The notes under the pieces are model-generated. The model was not told the origin of the DNA. It did no database searches and saw nothing but the letters and a program-made list of their open reading frames with translations. This document shows, piece by piece, positions 21,347-29,691 of a stretch of 64,000 bases of DNA (its first letter is position 1; every line of letters starts with the position of its first letter). The DNA comes from Pseudomonas sp. B21-023 (GTDB lineage Bacteria > Pseudomonadota > Gammaproteobacteria > Pseudomonadales > Pseudomonadaceae), in contig NZ_CP087190.1 of the NCBI RefSeq assembly GCF_024749165.1, positions 2,143,501-2,207,500 on the forward strand. The letters run 5' to 3'. Both the position numbers and the translations under genes were made by a program.

Positions 21347-21835
21347 ATGAATACGACCCGTCAAACCCTCGGCCTGCTCGGCGCCACCCTGCTCGGCGGC
21401 ATGGTCCTGGGCAACAGTGCCTTCGCAGTAGAACCGTTGGCCCAGGGCTACCAGCTGGCCGCTGCCAAGACCCCTGGCGAAGGCAAGTGCGGCGAGGGCA
21501 AATGCGGTGCCAGCGGCAAGGTCACGCAAAGCGAAGGCAAATGTGGCGAGGGCAAGTGTGGCGCCAGCGCCAAGGCCGGTGCCGAGGGCAAGTGCGGTGA
21601 GGGCAAGTGCGGCGACGCCTCGTTCACCCGCACCGACAGCAACCATGATGGCAAGGTCTCGCGCGAGGAGTTCCTGGCGGTGGCCAAGGACCGCGCGGCC
21701 GACTTCGACAAGATCGACCGCAACCACGATGGCTTCATCTCCGAGCAGGAGGCCCACGATCATCTGGCGGCGATCTACAAGGCCAACGGCAAGGCGATGC
21801 CCGACGGGTTGTTCAGCCACCTGACCAGGTCCTGA
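21347..21835 (+). CDS. hvfA: HvfA/bufferin-like RiPP metallophore precursor with C-terminal EF-hands
   Basis: The product is 162 residues. A signal peptide (residues ~1-27, ending NSAFA) is followed by six EGKCG motifs in three EGKCGEGKCG pairs, with cysteines 48, 53, 66, 71, 83 and 88. Known HvfA/bufferin precursors have such cysteines converted by MNIO enzymes into copper-binding heterocycles. Unusually, two canonical EF-hand loops follow: DSNHDGKVSREE (97-108) and DRNHDGFISEQE (124-135). The maturation enzymes HvfB and HvfC lie directly downstream. The start is the ATG after GTGGAG; an upstream in-frame extension lacks a signal peptide. Function in copper buffering is inferred from the family. 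Confidence 0.85.
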   Translation: MNTTRQTLGLLGATLLGGMVLGNSAFAVEPLAQGYQLAAAKTPGEGKCGEGKCGASGKVTQSEGKCGEGKCGASAKAGAEGKCGEGKCGDASFTRTDSNHDGKVSREEFLAVAKDRAADFDKIDRNHDGFISEQEAHDHLAAIYKANGKAMPDGLFSHLTRS

Positions 21836-21841
21836 AGCCTG

Positions 21842-21899
21842 TCGCGGGGCCAGTCCGCTCCCACCGGAATCTGCCCTGTGGGGGCGGGCGGCCCCGCGA
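21842..21899. repeat. REP hairpin between RiPP precursor and its maturase
   Basis: The arms TCGCGGGGCC...CGCTCCCACC and GTGGGGGCGG...GGCCCCGCGA form a long imperfect hairpin. It begins 7 bases after the precursor stop and ends about 33 bases before the maturase start. It could stabilise the upstream precursor message or reduce read-through, giving more precursor than enzyme (inference). Confidence 0.8.
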
Positions 21900-21931
21900 T
21901 GCCGATCCCTGCCATACGGAACCCTCCGATC

Positions 21932-22753
21932 ATGCCCCAACACACCTTGCACACCGGTCTTGGCCTGCGCCGCGGCCTGCTGCCCGACCTGCTGACCATG
22001 GAGGCGGGCGCGGTGGACTTCCTCGAATGCGCCCCGGAGAACTGGATCGGTGTCGGCGGCGCCTTCGGCCAGGGTCTGGCGCGCCTGGCCGAACGCTATG
22101 CCATCGCCTGCCACGGTCTGTCGTTGTCACTGGGCGGCACCGCGCCGCTGGACCTCGGCTTCCTCCAGCGCACCCGGCAGTTCCTCGACCACCACCAGGT
22201 GCGGATGTACAGCGAGCACCTGAGCTATTGCTGCGATGACGGTCACCTCTACGACCTGCTGCCGATTCCGTTCACCGACGAGGCCGTCCACCATGTGGCC
22301 GCCCGCATCCGCCAGGCCCAGGACATCCTTGGCCGGCGCATCGCCGTGGAGAACATCAGCTACTACGCCGCGCCGTACCAGGCGATGGCCGAGCTGGATT
22401 TCGTCCGCGCCGTGCTCGACGAGGCCGACTGCGACCTGCTGCTGGACGTCAACAACGTCTTCGTCAACGCCTGCAACCACCGTTACGACGCTCGGGCCTT
22501 CCTCGCCGGCCTTCCCCGCGAGCGGGTGGTGGGCATGCACGTGGCCGGTCACTATGCTGAGGCGCCGGACCTGAAGGTCGACACCCACGGCGCGCCGGTC
22601 AAGGAGGATGTCTGGGCCTTGTTCGCCGACGCCTGCGAGCGCTTCGGCGCGCAACCCACCGTGCTCGAGCGCGACTTCAACTACCCGCCGTTGGCTGAGT
22701 TGCTGGCCGAGACGGCACGCATTCGCGATGTGCAGCGCGCCCATGGAGCGTAA
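21932..22753 (+). CDS. hvfB: HvfB-like MNIO (DUF692) RiPP maturase
   Basis: This 273-residue TIM-barrel enzyme of the multinuclear non-heme iron oxidase family shows the expected metal ligands in order: [72 protein letters not shown] and [13 protein letters not shown] enzymes (MbnB, TglH, HvfB, ChrH) oxidise cysteines in a precursor peptide with O2, here presumably in the EGKCG repeats. ATG at 21932 matches the family N-terminus; an in-frame ATG at 21899 is an alternative. HvfC starts 4 bases downstream. Confidence 0.93.
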   Translation: MPQHTLHTGLGLRRGLLPDLLTMEAGAVDFLECAPENWIGVGGAFGQGLARLAERYAIACHGLSLSLGGTAPLDLGFLQRTRQFLDHHQVRMYSEHLSYCCDDGHLYDLLPIPFTDEAVHHVAARIRQAQDILGRRIAVENISYYAAPYQAMAELDFVRAVLDEADCDLLLDVNNVFVNACNHRYDARAFLAGLPRERVVGMHVAGHYAEAPDLKVDTHGAPVKEDVWALFADACERFGAQPTVLERDFNYPPLAELLAETARIRDVQRAHGA

Positions 22754-22757
22754 GACC

Positions 22758-23468
22758 ATGATCGAAACCCTGCGCAACCAGCAGTTCACCCTGGCCCGCC
22801 ACCTGCGCGACCCGGTCGGCAACCCGCCTCCGCCCGGTATCGAGGCGCGGCGCCTGAAGGTCTACCGCGAATTGTTCTATGGCGCCATCGAAGGGCTGTT
22901 GGCCGGCAGTTTTCCGGTGATGCGCCGGACCCTAGGCGATGAGCACTGGCATGCGCGGGTGCGTGACTTCTACGCCCATTACCGTAGCCAGACGCCGCTG
23001 TTTACCGAAGTAGCCGAAGCCTTCATCGACTACCTGCAGGGCGTCGCGCCGGACGCTCCCTGGCAGCTGGAGCTGGCGCACTACGAATGGATCGAAGCGC
23101 AGCTGTACCTGAGCGACGCCGAGGATCCGCCGCACGACCCGGACGGCGACCTGCTGGTCGGCGAGCCGCTGCTGTCGTGCGTGGCCCGGGTTCTGGCCTA
23201 CCGCTGGCCGGTGGAGCGCATCGGTCCCGAGTATCAACCCGACGAGGCGCCGGAGCAGCCCACCTTGTTGCTGGTGTACCGCGACGCCGACCTGCAGGTA
23301 CGCTTCGCCCGGTTGGCGCCTTTGGCCTGGCAGCTGCTGGTGGGCTTGCCCGGTACCGGGCGCGAGCGCTTGCGGGCGCTGGGGGATCAGCACCTGCAGC
23401 AGGGGCTGCAGATGCTGCGACAGTTGCGTGAGCAGGGCATCATCGTCGGTATTCGAGATGCCCTGTAG
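22758..23468 (+). CDS. hvfC: HvfC-like (DUF2063) RiPP maturation partner protein
   Basis: This 236-residue protein has the DUF2063 N-terminal helical domain: QQFTLARHLRDPVGNPPPPG and RLKVYRELFYGAIEGLLAGS, then FPVMRRTLGDEHWH. DUF2063 proteins are the substrate-recruiting partners of DUF692 MNIO enzymes. The ATG at 22758 has a GGAGCG site 7 bases upstream inside the hvfB end; an alternative ATG at 22743 overlaps hvfB. The tight spacing implies co-translation with hvfB. It is the last gene of the cluster; no exporter or DoxX gene follows. Confidence 0.92.
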   Translation: MIETLRNQQFTLARHLRDPVGNPPPPGIEARRLKVYRELFYGAIEGLLAGSFPVMRRTLGDEHWHARVRDFYAHYRSQTPLFTEVAEAFIDYLQGVAPDAPWQLELAHYEWIEAQLYLSDAEDPPHDPDGDLLVGEPLLSCVARVLAYRWPVERIGPEYQPDEAPEQPTLLLVYRDADLQVRFARLAPLAWQLLVGLPGTGRERLRALGDQHLQQGLQMLRQLREQGIIVGIRDAL

Positions 23469-23486
23469 GCGCGCGCAGATGTACCG

Positions 23487-24692
23487 TCAGGCCACCGGGA
23501 TCAACGGATCGGCGGCCGCCAGCGCTGCCGCGCGGTCCGCTGCCGGCGGATAGATCCATACCGAATTGATCTGCTGCTTGAGCTGCTTGGCCTCGGCCTT
23601 GTCCGTCGGCGGCGAGACGGTGCGCTCCCAGCCTTCGGTGTACACCGCGCCCCAGGCGCCGAGGTCCAGGCAGGTGACGTATTTGGGCTGGCTGTAGGTC
23701 ATCGGTGCCACGCCGATCAGCTCGGCGGCGGCATTGTTGCCGGCGTAGCGACCCAGCGGAATGGCATGCTGACAGGACATCACTGCGAAGTTGCCAACCT
23801 CGTCGCAGGCGGCGTAGGCCACATCGCCCGCGGCATACACCGACGAGTTACCGATGACCTTGAGGTGGCCGTCCACATGCAGGCGACCTTGTCGGTCGCG
23901 TTCACCGCTGATCTGCTCGGTCAGCGTGTTGGCCTTGAAGCCCACGGTCCAGATCACCGTGTTGGCGGCAATGCGTTCGCCGTTGTCGAGCAGCACGCCG
24001 TCGCCATCCACCGACGCCACCGTGGCGCCACAGACCCACTCGATCCCCAGCGCCGCCGATGCCTGTTCGATGGCCGGGCGGATGCCGTCGCCCAAGGCGG
24101 CGCCGATCTTCGCGCCGCGGTCGACCACGACGATGCGCGGCTTGACCTTGTCGCCAAGGATCGCCCGCAGCCGGCTGGGCAGCTCGGTGGCGGTCTCGAT
24201 GCCGGTGAAGCCGCCACCGGCCACCACCACGGTGTTGCGCGCCGGGCTGTCTGGGCGGGCGGCCAGGGACTTGAGGTGTTCCTCCAGGCGGGTGGCCGAG
24301 TCGATCTTGTCGACATCGAAGGCGTGCTGGTCGAAGCCTGCCAGCGCCGGGCGGTTGAGCAGGCTGCCGCAGGCCATGATCAGGCGGTCGTAACCCAGCT
24401 TGGCCTCGATACCACCCGCTTGACGATAGGCCACCTCCTGGCTGGCCTGGTCGATGTGGTAGGCCGTGCCTTTGACGAAGCGCACGTTGACCGCGTCGAA
24501 CACCGCCTGCAAGGGGGCGGCCATGGTGTGCACGTCCGGCTCGTAGAAGCGCGGGCGGATGTGTAGTTCAGCCTGGGGGGCGAGCACGGTGATCAGCACG
24601 TCGTCGCGTTTGTGCAGGTCGAGCAGGCGGGCGGCGCCGAGGGCGCTCCACAGCCCGGCGAAGCCTGCGCCAATGATCAGGATCTGTTTCAT
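23487..24692 (-). CDS. NAD(P)/FAD-dependent oxidoreductase, type II NADH dehydrogenase-like
   Basis: This 401-residue flavoprotein has an FAD-binding GxGxxG at the N-terminus (ILIIGAGFAGLWSALGAARL). A second Rossmann-like motif occurs mid-protein (NTVVVAGGGFTGIETATELP), and VYAAGDVAYAACDE gives the FAD-contacting Gly-Asp near the C-terminus. The overall layout matches NDH-2 / Ndh-like pyridine nucleotide-disulfide family enzymes. It converges on the RiPP cluster (18-base gap to hvfC) but is on the other strand, so no functional link is implied. Confidence 0.85.
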   Translation of the reverse strand: MKQILIIGAGFAGLWSALGAARLLDLHKRDDVLITVLAPQAELHIRPRFYEPDVHTMAAPLQAVFDAVNVRFVKGTAYHIDQASQEVAYRQAGGIEAKLGYDRLIMACGSLLNRPALAGFDQHAFDVDKIDSATRLEEHLKSLAARPDSPARNTVVVAGGGFTGIETATELPSRLRAILGDKVKPRIVVVDRGAKIGAALGDGIRPAIEQASAALGIEWVCGATVASVDGDGVLLDNGERIAANTVIWTVGFKANTLTEQISGERDRQGRLHVDGHLKVIGNSSVYAAGDVAYAACDEVGNFAVMSCQHAIPLGRYAGNNAAAELIGVAPMTYSQPKYVTCLDLGAWGAVYTEGWERTVSPPTDKAEAKQLKQQINSVWIYPPAADRAAALAAADPLIPVA

Positions 24693-24823
24693 GAGGGGCT
24701 CCTGGATGCCGCGATTATCGATGTTGTCGCTGCGGCAGTGGAAAAAGGGTACGCCTTGTGGGTGAGCCTGGATTGCGGCCCGACAAGCGTGGTGCAGATG
24801 CTAAGCGCCCCCTCGGTTTGCCC

Positions 24824-25879
24824 CTAGGCCAAAGAACCCTGGAATTCGGCCAGCGGCACGCTGCGGGCGAAGCGCGCCCGATAGTCCCGCGGGGTCACCG
24901 CCAGGTGACGCTGGAACGCCAGGCGCATGCGCTCCTCGCTGCCGAACCCGCACTGGCGGGCGACCTGCTCGATATGCTGGTCGGAGTTTTCCAGCAAGCG
25001 GCGCGCCGCCTCCAGGCGGAACACCTCGATGGCCTTGGCCGGGGTGCGGCCGGTCTTGTGCTTGTACACCCGAGTGAAGTTGCGCAGGCTCATGCGCGCC
25101 TGTTCGGCCAGCCGCTCGACCGTCAGGCGCGGGTCGCCCAGGTGCTCGCTGAGCCATAGGTGCAGGGTCTCGAAGGCGTCGCTGTCCTCGCCCTGGGCCT
25201 TGAGCAGTTCGCTGAACTGCGCCTGGCCGCCGGGGCGCTTGAGGAATACCACCAATTCGCGGGCCACCTGCATGGCCACCTCGCGGCCGCAGTCGGCCTC
25301 GACCAGGGCCAGCGCCAGGTCGATGCCGGCGCTGACGCCAGCCGAAGTCCACACCTGATCCTGCTGCACGAAGATCGATTCGGCATCCACCTCGATGGCC
25401 GGGAAGCGTCGGTGCAGGGCATCGCACATCGCCCAGTGGGTGGCGGCCCGGCGGCCATCGAGCAGGCCGGCGGCGGCCAGCAGGAAGGTGCCGCTGCATA
25501 CCGAAGCGGTACGTCGGGCGCGTTGGGCGGCCTTGGCCAGCCAAGCGACCAGTTCGGCGTGATCAGGGAGGGTGCGGACGATCTCCGGGGCTCCGGGCAC
25601 GACCAGCGTGTCGAAGGGCTCGTGCAGCCAGGGCGCCAGTGGCTCGGTGGCGACGGCCAGGCCTTCAGCGGTGGGGACCAGGCCCCCTTCGAGGCTGGCG
25701 GTGACCACCCGGTAGCCGGGTAGGCCGCGCGCAGCACGGGCCTTGGTCGCGGCCCAGAACACCGTCTGCGCGCCGGTGAGGTCGAGCAGGCCCATCTGCG
25801 GGTAGGCGAGGAACAGCAAGGTGCGCGGCTGGTCAAGCGCGTGCACGGGCGCTGCGGGAATCTGCGGGATGTCGGTCAT
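24824..25879 (-). CDS. GlxA-family transcriptional regulator (DJ-1/PfpI domain plus AraC HTH)
   Basis: The product is 351 residues. The N-terminal half is a DJ-1/PfpI-like amidase fold with the nucleophile-elbow region RTASVCSGTFLLAAAGLL. The C-terminal half has two AraC-type HTH motifs, including LAEQARMSLRNFTRVYKHKT and RLAFQRHLAVTPRDYRARF. GlxA/FtrA-type regulators often control amino-acid, betaine or nitrogen metabolism. No obvious target operon is adjacent. The gene is 131 bases upstream of the oxidoreductase on the same strand. Confidence 0.9.
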   Translation of the reverse strand: MTDIPQIPAAPVHALDQPRTLLFLAYPQMGLLDLTGAQTVFWAATKARAARGLPGYRVVTASLEGGLVPTAEGLAVATEPLAPWLHEPFDTLVVPGAPEIVRTLPDHAELVAWLAKAAQRARRTASVCSGTFLLAAAGLLDGRRAATHWAMCDALHRRFPAIEVDAESIFVQQDQVWTSAGVSAGIDLALALVEADCGREVAMQVARELVVFLKRPGGQAQFSELLKAQGEDSDAFETLHLWLSEHLGDPRLTVERLAEQARMSLRNFTRVYKHKTGRTPAKAIEVFRLEAARRLLENSDQHIEQVARQCGFGSEERMRLAFQRHLAVTPRDYRARFARSVPLAEFQGSLA

Positions 25880-25972
25880 GGCGCGCTGCTTGTGGACGGG
25901 GCGTAGGCCCTAGTCGAGCAGTTGGCGCGATGATGTTCAAGCACGACGCGATGGCCGTCAGACCTGGGCTCT

Positions 25973-26001
25973 TGTGGGAGCGGGGCAAGCCCGCTCTCAC
26001 G
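25973..26001. repeat. Single REP palindrome
   Basis: TGTGGGAGCGGGGCAAGCCC followed by GCTCTCACG matches the core of the other REP copies in the window. It lies 17 bases after the end of the TonB-dependent receptor gene and may serve as its 3' end. Confidence 0.75.
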
Positions 26002-26017
26002 CTGTTACCTGGCCGAT

Positions 26018-28135
26018 CTAGAAGCTGTAGTCCACCGTGGCGAAATACGAGCGCGGCGCGCCCAGCAGCCACTGTTCGCCGCTGTAGCTCGACTGGGCGT
26101 ACTCGCGATCGAACAGGTTGTTCACCTGCAGGCCCAGGCGCACGTCGGGCAGCACCTGCCAGCCGATGTTGGCATCGACCACGGTGTAGCCCGGCACGCG
26201 TTGGTCATTGGCGGCGCTGGTATAGCGGGCGTCTACGTAGCGCAGGCCAATACCGGTGTCGACGCTTTGCCCGAAGCCTTTGCTCAGCCACAGGTTGGCG
26301 GTACGACGTGGGACGTCCTGCGGGTGGTTGCCAGACCGGTCGTAGGAAACGCCTCGGCTGAGTTGAGTGAAATCATCGTACTTGGCGCGCACCAAGGCTG
26401 CGTTGCCCGACAGTTGCCATTGATTACCCAGAGCCAGCTCCAAGCTTGCCTCCAGGCCATCGGAGGTCTGTTGGCCTGCCTGCTGGCTGCGCTTGGAGAC
26501 CACGTCGTACACCGGCAGCTTCTTCTTGACGATGTGGTAGGCCGCCAACGTCCATTCGCCGCGTCCGTCCCAGAACCGTTGCTTGAGGCCGAATTCGGTC
26601 TGCTTGGCTTCGGTCAGTTCAAGGCGTTGCTCCGGGCGCAGGGTCAGCAGGTCACCGACACCATCCTCGCTGGTGGAGTACTGGCCGTACACCGACAGAT
26701 CGTCAGTCAGCGCGTACACCAGGCCGGCGCGCCAGTTGCCGCCACGCAGGCTCTGGTCTTCGCGAGTGTCCTTCACCAGGTCGTTGCGGTCGATGTGGTT
26801 CTGGTCGCGGCGTATGCCGGTGACCAGCGACAGGCGCTCGGTCAGTTGCGTGCGGTTTTCGGCGAACAGCGAGAAGGTGCTGGTTTTCGACAGCGTCTGC
26901 GGGCGCGTCGGATCGGCACTGTGGAACCCGCCGGGTGCCGGCCGCCAAGGGTCGAGCGGGTCGGTGTAGCCATCTTCGTAGGGCGAGTTGCTGTCAATGT
27001 TGAAGCGGATCTTGTTGTACTCGGCGCCCACCACGGTCTTGCTGGCCAGGCCGAACAGCGAGTGATCGAAGGTGAAGCTCTGGCGGTCGCCGATCTGCTC
27101 CTGGTTGTGCTTGATCTCCAGGAAACTGCCGCGCTGGATCACACCGGCATCCCAGGCGTATTCCTCGGCATTGCGCCAGTGGCGACGGCTCTTGATGTAG
27201 TACAGCTGGTTGCTGGCGCTGATGCTGTCGCTGATGTTCCAGTCGCTGGTCAGCCGTGTCCACTCATCGTGGTAGCGCTGTTCGTCATTGCTGACGTTGT
27301 AGTTCTTGTTGCGCACGCTGCTGCGCAGATGGCCGTCGATCAGCGGCGTGCCGTAGTAGTTGGCAGGTTGCGCGTCGCCGCGTTCGTGGGACAAGGTGAA
27401 ACTCAGGTCGTCACTGGCATCGAAGCGCAGCGCGCCGGAAAACGCCAGGCTGCGCGAATCGGTGCGGTCGACCCAGCCGTTGCCCGCCTGCTGGTTCAGG
27501 GTGGCGCGGTAGCTCAGGCGCTCGCTCAGGCTGCCGCCGCTGTCCAGCCCCAGTTGCTGGCGGTCCCAGGAGCCATAGCCCAGGCGCAGGTGGTTGCGGA
27601 TATCACCGCTGAAGGGCTTTTTCGGAATCACGTTGACCGTTGCCCCGGTGGCGCCTTCGCCATACAGCACCGAGGCAGGCCCACGGATCACATCGATACG
27701 CTCGACCATCCAGGGATCGACCGGGTAGGTGAGGGTGCCGGCACCGGCGTACAGGCGCGACCCGTCGAACAGGGTCATAACCGAACTCTGGCCCGTGAAA
27801 CCGCGCGCCGACAAGCCGGTGCCGCCATCGCCAGGGGTACCGATGAAGGTGATGCCCGGCGAGCGGGTCACGGCATCCTGCACCGTGGTGTTGTTGCGCT
27901 GCTGAATCTGCGCGGCGGTGATGCTGCTGGTGCTCGCCGGGGTTTCCAGGGCACTGAGGTTCAGGCGTGAACCGGCCTGGGTGGGGGTGGCCAGGTCGAC
28001 GGTCTGCGGGTCGCGGCTGTCGGTGATCGCCGTGGAGGGCAGGGTGAGCGCAGGGCTGGGCTGCTCGTCGGCCAGCGCCGGCAGGGACACGGCCAGGCAG
28101 GCCGCCAGGGTGTGAAGCTTGTTGATACGGGACAT
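26018..28135 (-). CDS. TonB-dependent receptor under B12-riboswitch control
   Basis: The product is 705 residues from ATG 28135, with a signal peptide (LHTLAACLAVSLPALADE). The plug domain contains TVQDAVTRSPGITFIG, LSARGFTGQSSVMTLFDG and VERIDVIRGPASVLYG. The 22-strand barrel ends with the terminal aromatic YFATVDYSF. By sequence it looks like the siderophore-receptor branch of TonB-dependent receptors. However, a cobalamin riboswitch lies upstream on the same strand (28250-28450), so a cobalamin, cobinamide or cobalt-complex substrate is more likely than a ferric siderophore. An upstream in-frame ATG exists, but this start gives a proper signal peptide. Confidence 0.88.
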   Translation of the reverse strand: MSRINKLHTLAACLAVSLPALADEQPSPALTLPSTAITDSRDPQTVDLATPTQAGSRLNLSALETPASTSSITAAQIQQRNNTTVQDAVTRSPGITFIGTPGDGGTGLSARGFTGQSSVMTLFDGSRLYAGAGTLTYPVDPWMVERIDVIRGPASVLYGEGATGATVNVIPKKPFSGDIRNHLRLGYGSWDRQQLGLDSGGSLSERLSYRATLNQQAGNGWVDRTDSRSLAFSGALRFDASDDLSFTLSHERGDAQPANYYGTPLIDGHLRSSVRNKNYNVSNDEQRYHDEWTRLTSDWNISDSISASNQLYYIKSRRHWRNAEEYAWDAGVIQRGSFLEIKHNQEQIGDRQSFTFDHSLFGLASKTVVGAEYNKIRFNIDSNSPYEDGYTDPLDPWRPAPGGFHSADPTRPQTLSKTSTFSLFAENRTQLTERLSLVTGIRRDQNHIDRNDLVKDTREDQSLRGGNWRAGLVYALTDDLSVYGQYSTSEDGVGDLLTLRPEQRLELTEAKQTEFGLKQRFWDGRGEWTLAAYHIVKKKLPVYDVVSKRSQQAGQQTSDGLEASLELALGNQWQLSGNAALVRAKYDDFTQLSRGVSYDRSGNHPQDVPRRTANLWLSKGFGQSVDTGIGLRYVDARYTSAANDQRVPGYTVVDANIGWQVLPDVRLGLQVNNLFDREYAQSSYSGEQWLLGAPRSYFATVDYSF

Positions 28136-28249
28136 GTCGTTCCACTGCTGCAGGAAAGAATGGATCCCGGTGGAAAACACGCAACGGCGAAGCGCGCGCA
28201 GGCGCGCACGCGAATACCGGCCTGCGCCCGCCCACCGCGGGTTGCCAAG

Positions 28250-28450
28250 TGAAGCCTCAGGCCGGTCTCCGGGCTTGCGAGGGGCATGAAACCTTCACCT
28301 TCCCATGCGTGTGCACAGTGGTCTGTCGAAGGGTTCGCTCGCTTACCGTTGCGGGGGCAGCGCCGGACTTGTCGTGGTATCGACTCACCGGCTTCCCGTT
28401 TCACCTTGCGCGCGGCGGCGCAGGGCACCTGAAACTGGCGCGCATCTGAC
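28250..28450 (-). promoter_or_regulatory. Cobalamin (adenosylcobalamin) riboswitch
   Basis: Read on the minus strand, the conserved blocks are in order: TTTCAGGTGCCC, GGTGAAACGGGAAGCCGGTG, CGCTGCCCCCGCAACGGTAA and the B12 box AAGCCCGGAGACCGGCC (28254-28276 region). These are the textbook elements of the cobalamin riboswitch. It ends about 115 bases before the start codon of the TonB-dependent receptor at 26018-28135. High cobalamin is expected to repress that gene, in gammaproteobacteria usually at translation initiation. Confidence 0.95.
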
Positions 28451-28635
28451 CACCGAACGGGCAGGGAGTCAATCGTCTGGATGGGTGGGCTGAGTGTGGC
28501 TGAATCGCGGTTCAGAGCGGTTACCGTCAGGCCAGCGTTGTCTGCGGGCAGGCCTCGTGCATTGGCGCAGGCCGCGCAGGGCGCTACCATCGGTAGCCAG
28601 CCTCCTTATCCAACACCAACAAGCCAAGGACGCGT

Positions 28636-29133
28636 ATGACCGAGCAAGCCCTGTCCCTGCAACAACTCGCCGCCCCCGAAGGCATCTGCTACGGCTGCGG
28701 CTGTTCCCACCCCAGCGGCCTGCATGTGCAGAGCCACTGGGACGCCGACGGCATCCACCTGTGGTGCCGGCATACCCCCGACCCGACCTTCACCGGCTGG
28801 CCCGGCCTGGTCTACGGTGGCCTGCTGGCCATGCTGGTCGACTGCCATTCCAACTGGACCGCCATGGCCTGTCACTACCGTGCCGAAGGCCGCGAACCTG
28901 GCACCTTGCCACGTATCGACTGCGTCACCGGCCAGCTTGGCCTGACCTACCTCAAGCCCACGCCCATGGGCGTCGAACTGCTGCTCAAGGCCCGGGTCGA
29001 GGGTGAGCTGGGGCGCAAGACCCGGGTGATCTGCGAGGTCTGGGCCGGGGATGTACTGACTGTCACCGCCGATTCGGTGTTCGTGCGGGTCGATACACAA
29101 AAGCTAAGAGATCAGGCGCACGGAAAAGAGTGA
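28636..29133 (+). CDS. PaaI-family acyl-CoA thioesterase (hotdog fold)
   Basis: This 165-residue protein has the PaaI-like hotdog pattern: an N-terminal ICYGCGCSHPSGLHV segment, then the helix region GWPGLVYGGLLAMLVDCHSN with the conserved Asp and the Gly-Gly turn, and LTYLKPTPMG as the central strand. Such enzymes hydrolyse acyl- or aryl-CoA thioesters. An AAGGA ribosome-binding site precedes the ATG. It is divergent from the riboswitch-controlled receptor; the substrate is not predictable. Confidence 0.85.
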   Translation: MTEQALSLQQLAAPEGICYGCGCSHPSGLHVQSHWDADGIHLWCRHTPDPTFTGWPGLVYGGLLAMLVDCHSNWTAMACHYRAEGREPGTLPRIDCVTGQLGLTYLKPTPMGVELLLKARVEGELGRKTRVICEVWAGDVLTVTADSVFVRVDTQKLRDQAHGKE

Positions 29134-29159
29134 AATGATGTGGGGCGCCGGTCAAACGT

Positions 29160-29537
29160 TCAAAAATTCACTTTCATGTAATCGCACACGACTTCTCCTT
29201 TACCATCAGGTCGGGCGAAGCTGAACTTTGCTTCCAGTATATGATTTTTATAATCGGCGCTTATCACGGTGAGTTTTCCGTCTGTCACGGATGTGGATTC
29301 GTTGCCGAACTGTCCGAACTCTATTTGAACTGGACGGCCTACATCGTCTTGCGCCTGGGGATCTATGGAGTAGTCCTGCCTCAGAGTTCCGGTTATCTGG
29401 ATCACATAACGAGGTTCGATGTTTTCCGAACCGTATGCCCAGAAGTCGAAGTCATTGAATTGATTCCAGCTTTTCTCGGTGACTGAGAGCGTCTCTTGTG
29501 ATTCGTTGATACTGACTAAAATCCTGTTTGTCGTCAC
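29160..29537 (-). CDS. Hypothetical protein of unknown family, AT-richer than neighbours
   Basis: This 125-residue acidic protein starts with GTG, supported by AAGGAG 8 bases upstream. It is predicted to be mostly beta-strand (RILVSINESQETLSV, PRYVIQITGTLRQDYS, PVQIEFGQFG, EAKFSFARPDG), with no signal peptide or membrane segment. I do not recognise the family. Its codon usage and lower GC differ from flanking genes, suggesting recent acquisition. It lies alone between a thioesterase and an acetyltransferase. Confidence 0.6.
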   Translation of the reverse strand: MTTNRILVSINESQETLSVTEKSWNQFNDFDFWAYGSENIEPRYVIQITGTLRQDYSIDPQAQDDVGRPVQIEFGQFGNESTSVTDGKLTVISADYKNHILEAKFSFARPDGKGEVVCDYMKVNF

Positions 29538-29691
29538 GGCCTGAGCTCCTTTGGTTCTACTGGCGAACCCAAGGTTAAGCTGAGGACAATGAAGGCTCTA
29601 CTGGTAAAAATGCTAGGTGTGCTGGGGTTTGCAGGGACAAGGCAAGACTGGCACTGTCGTTATCGATCCAGCTGCTTTTCAGGACGTTGCC

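Noticed and set aside
21480..21620. Short direct DNA repeats resembling a tandem repeat array
   Set aside because: They encode the EGKCG motifs of the RiPP precursor and carry no spacers, so they are not a CRISPR or satellite array.
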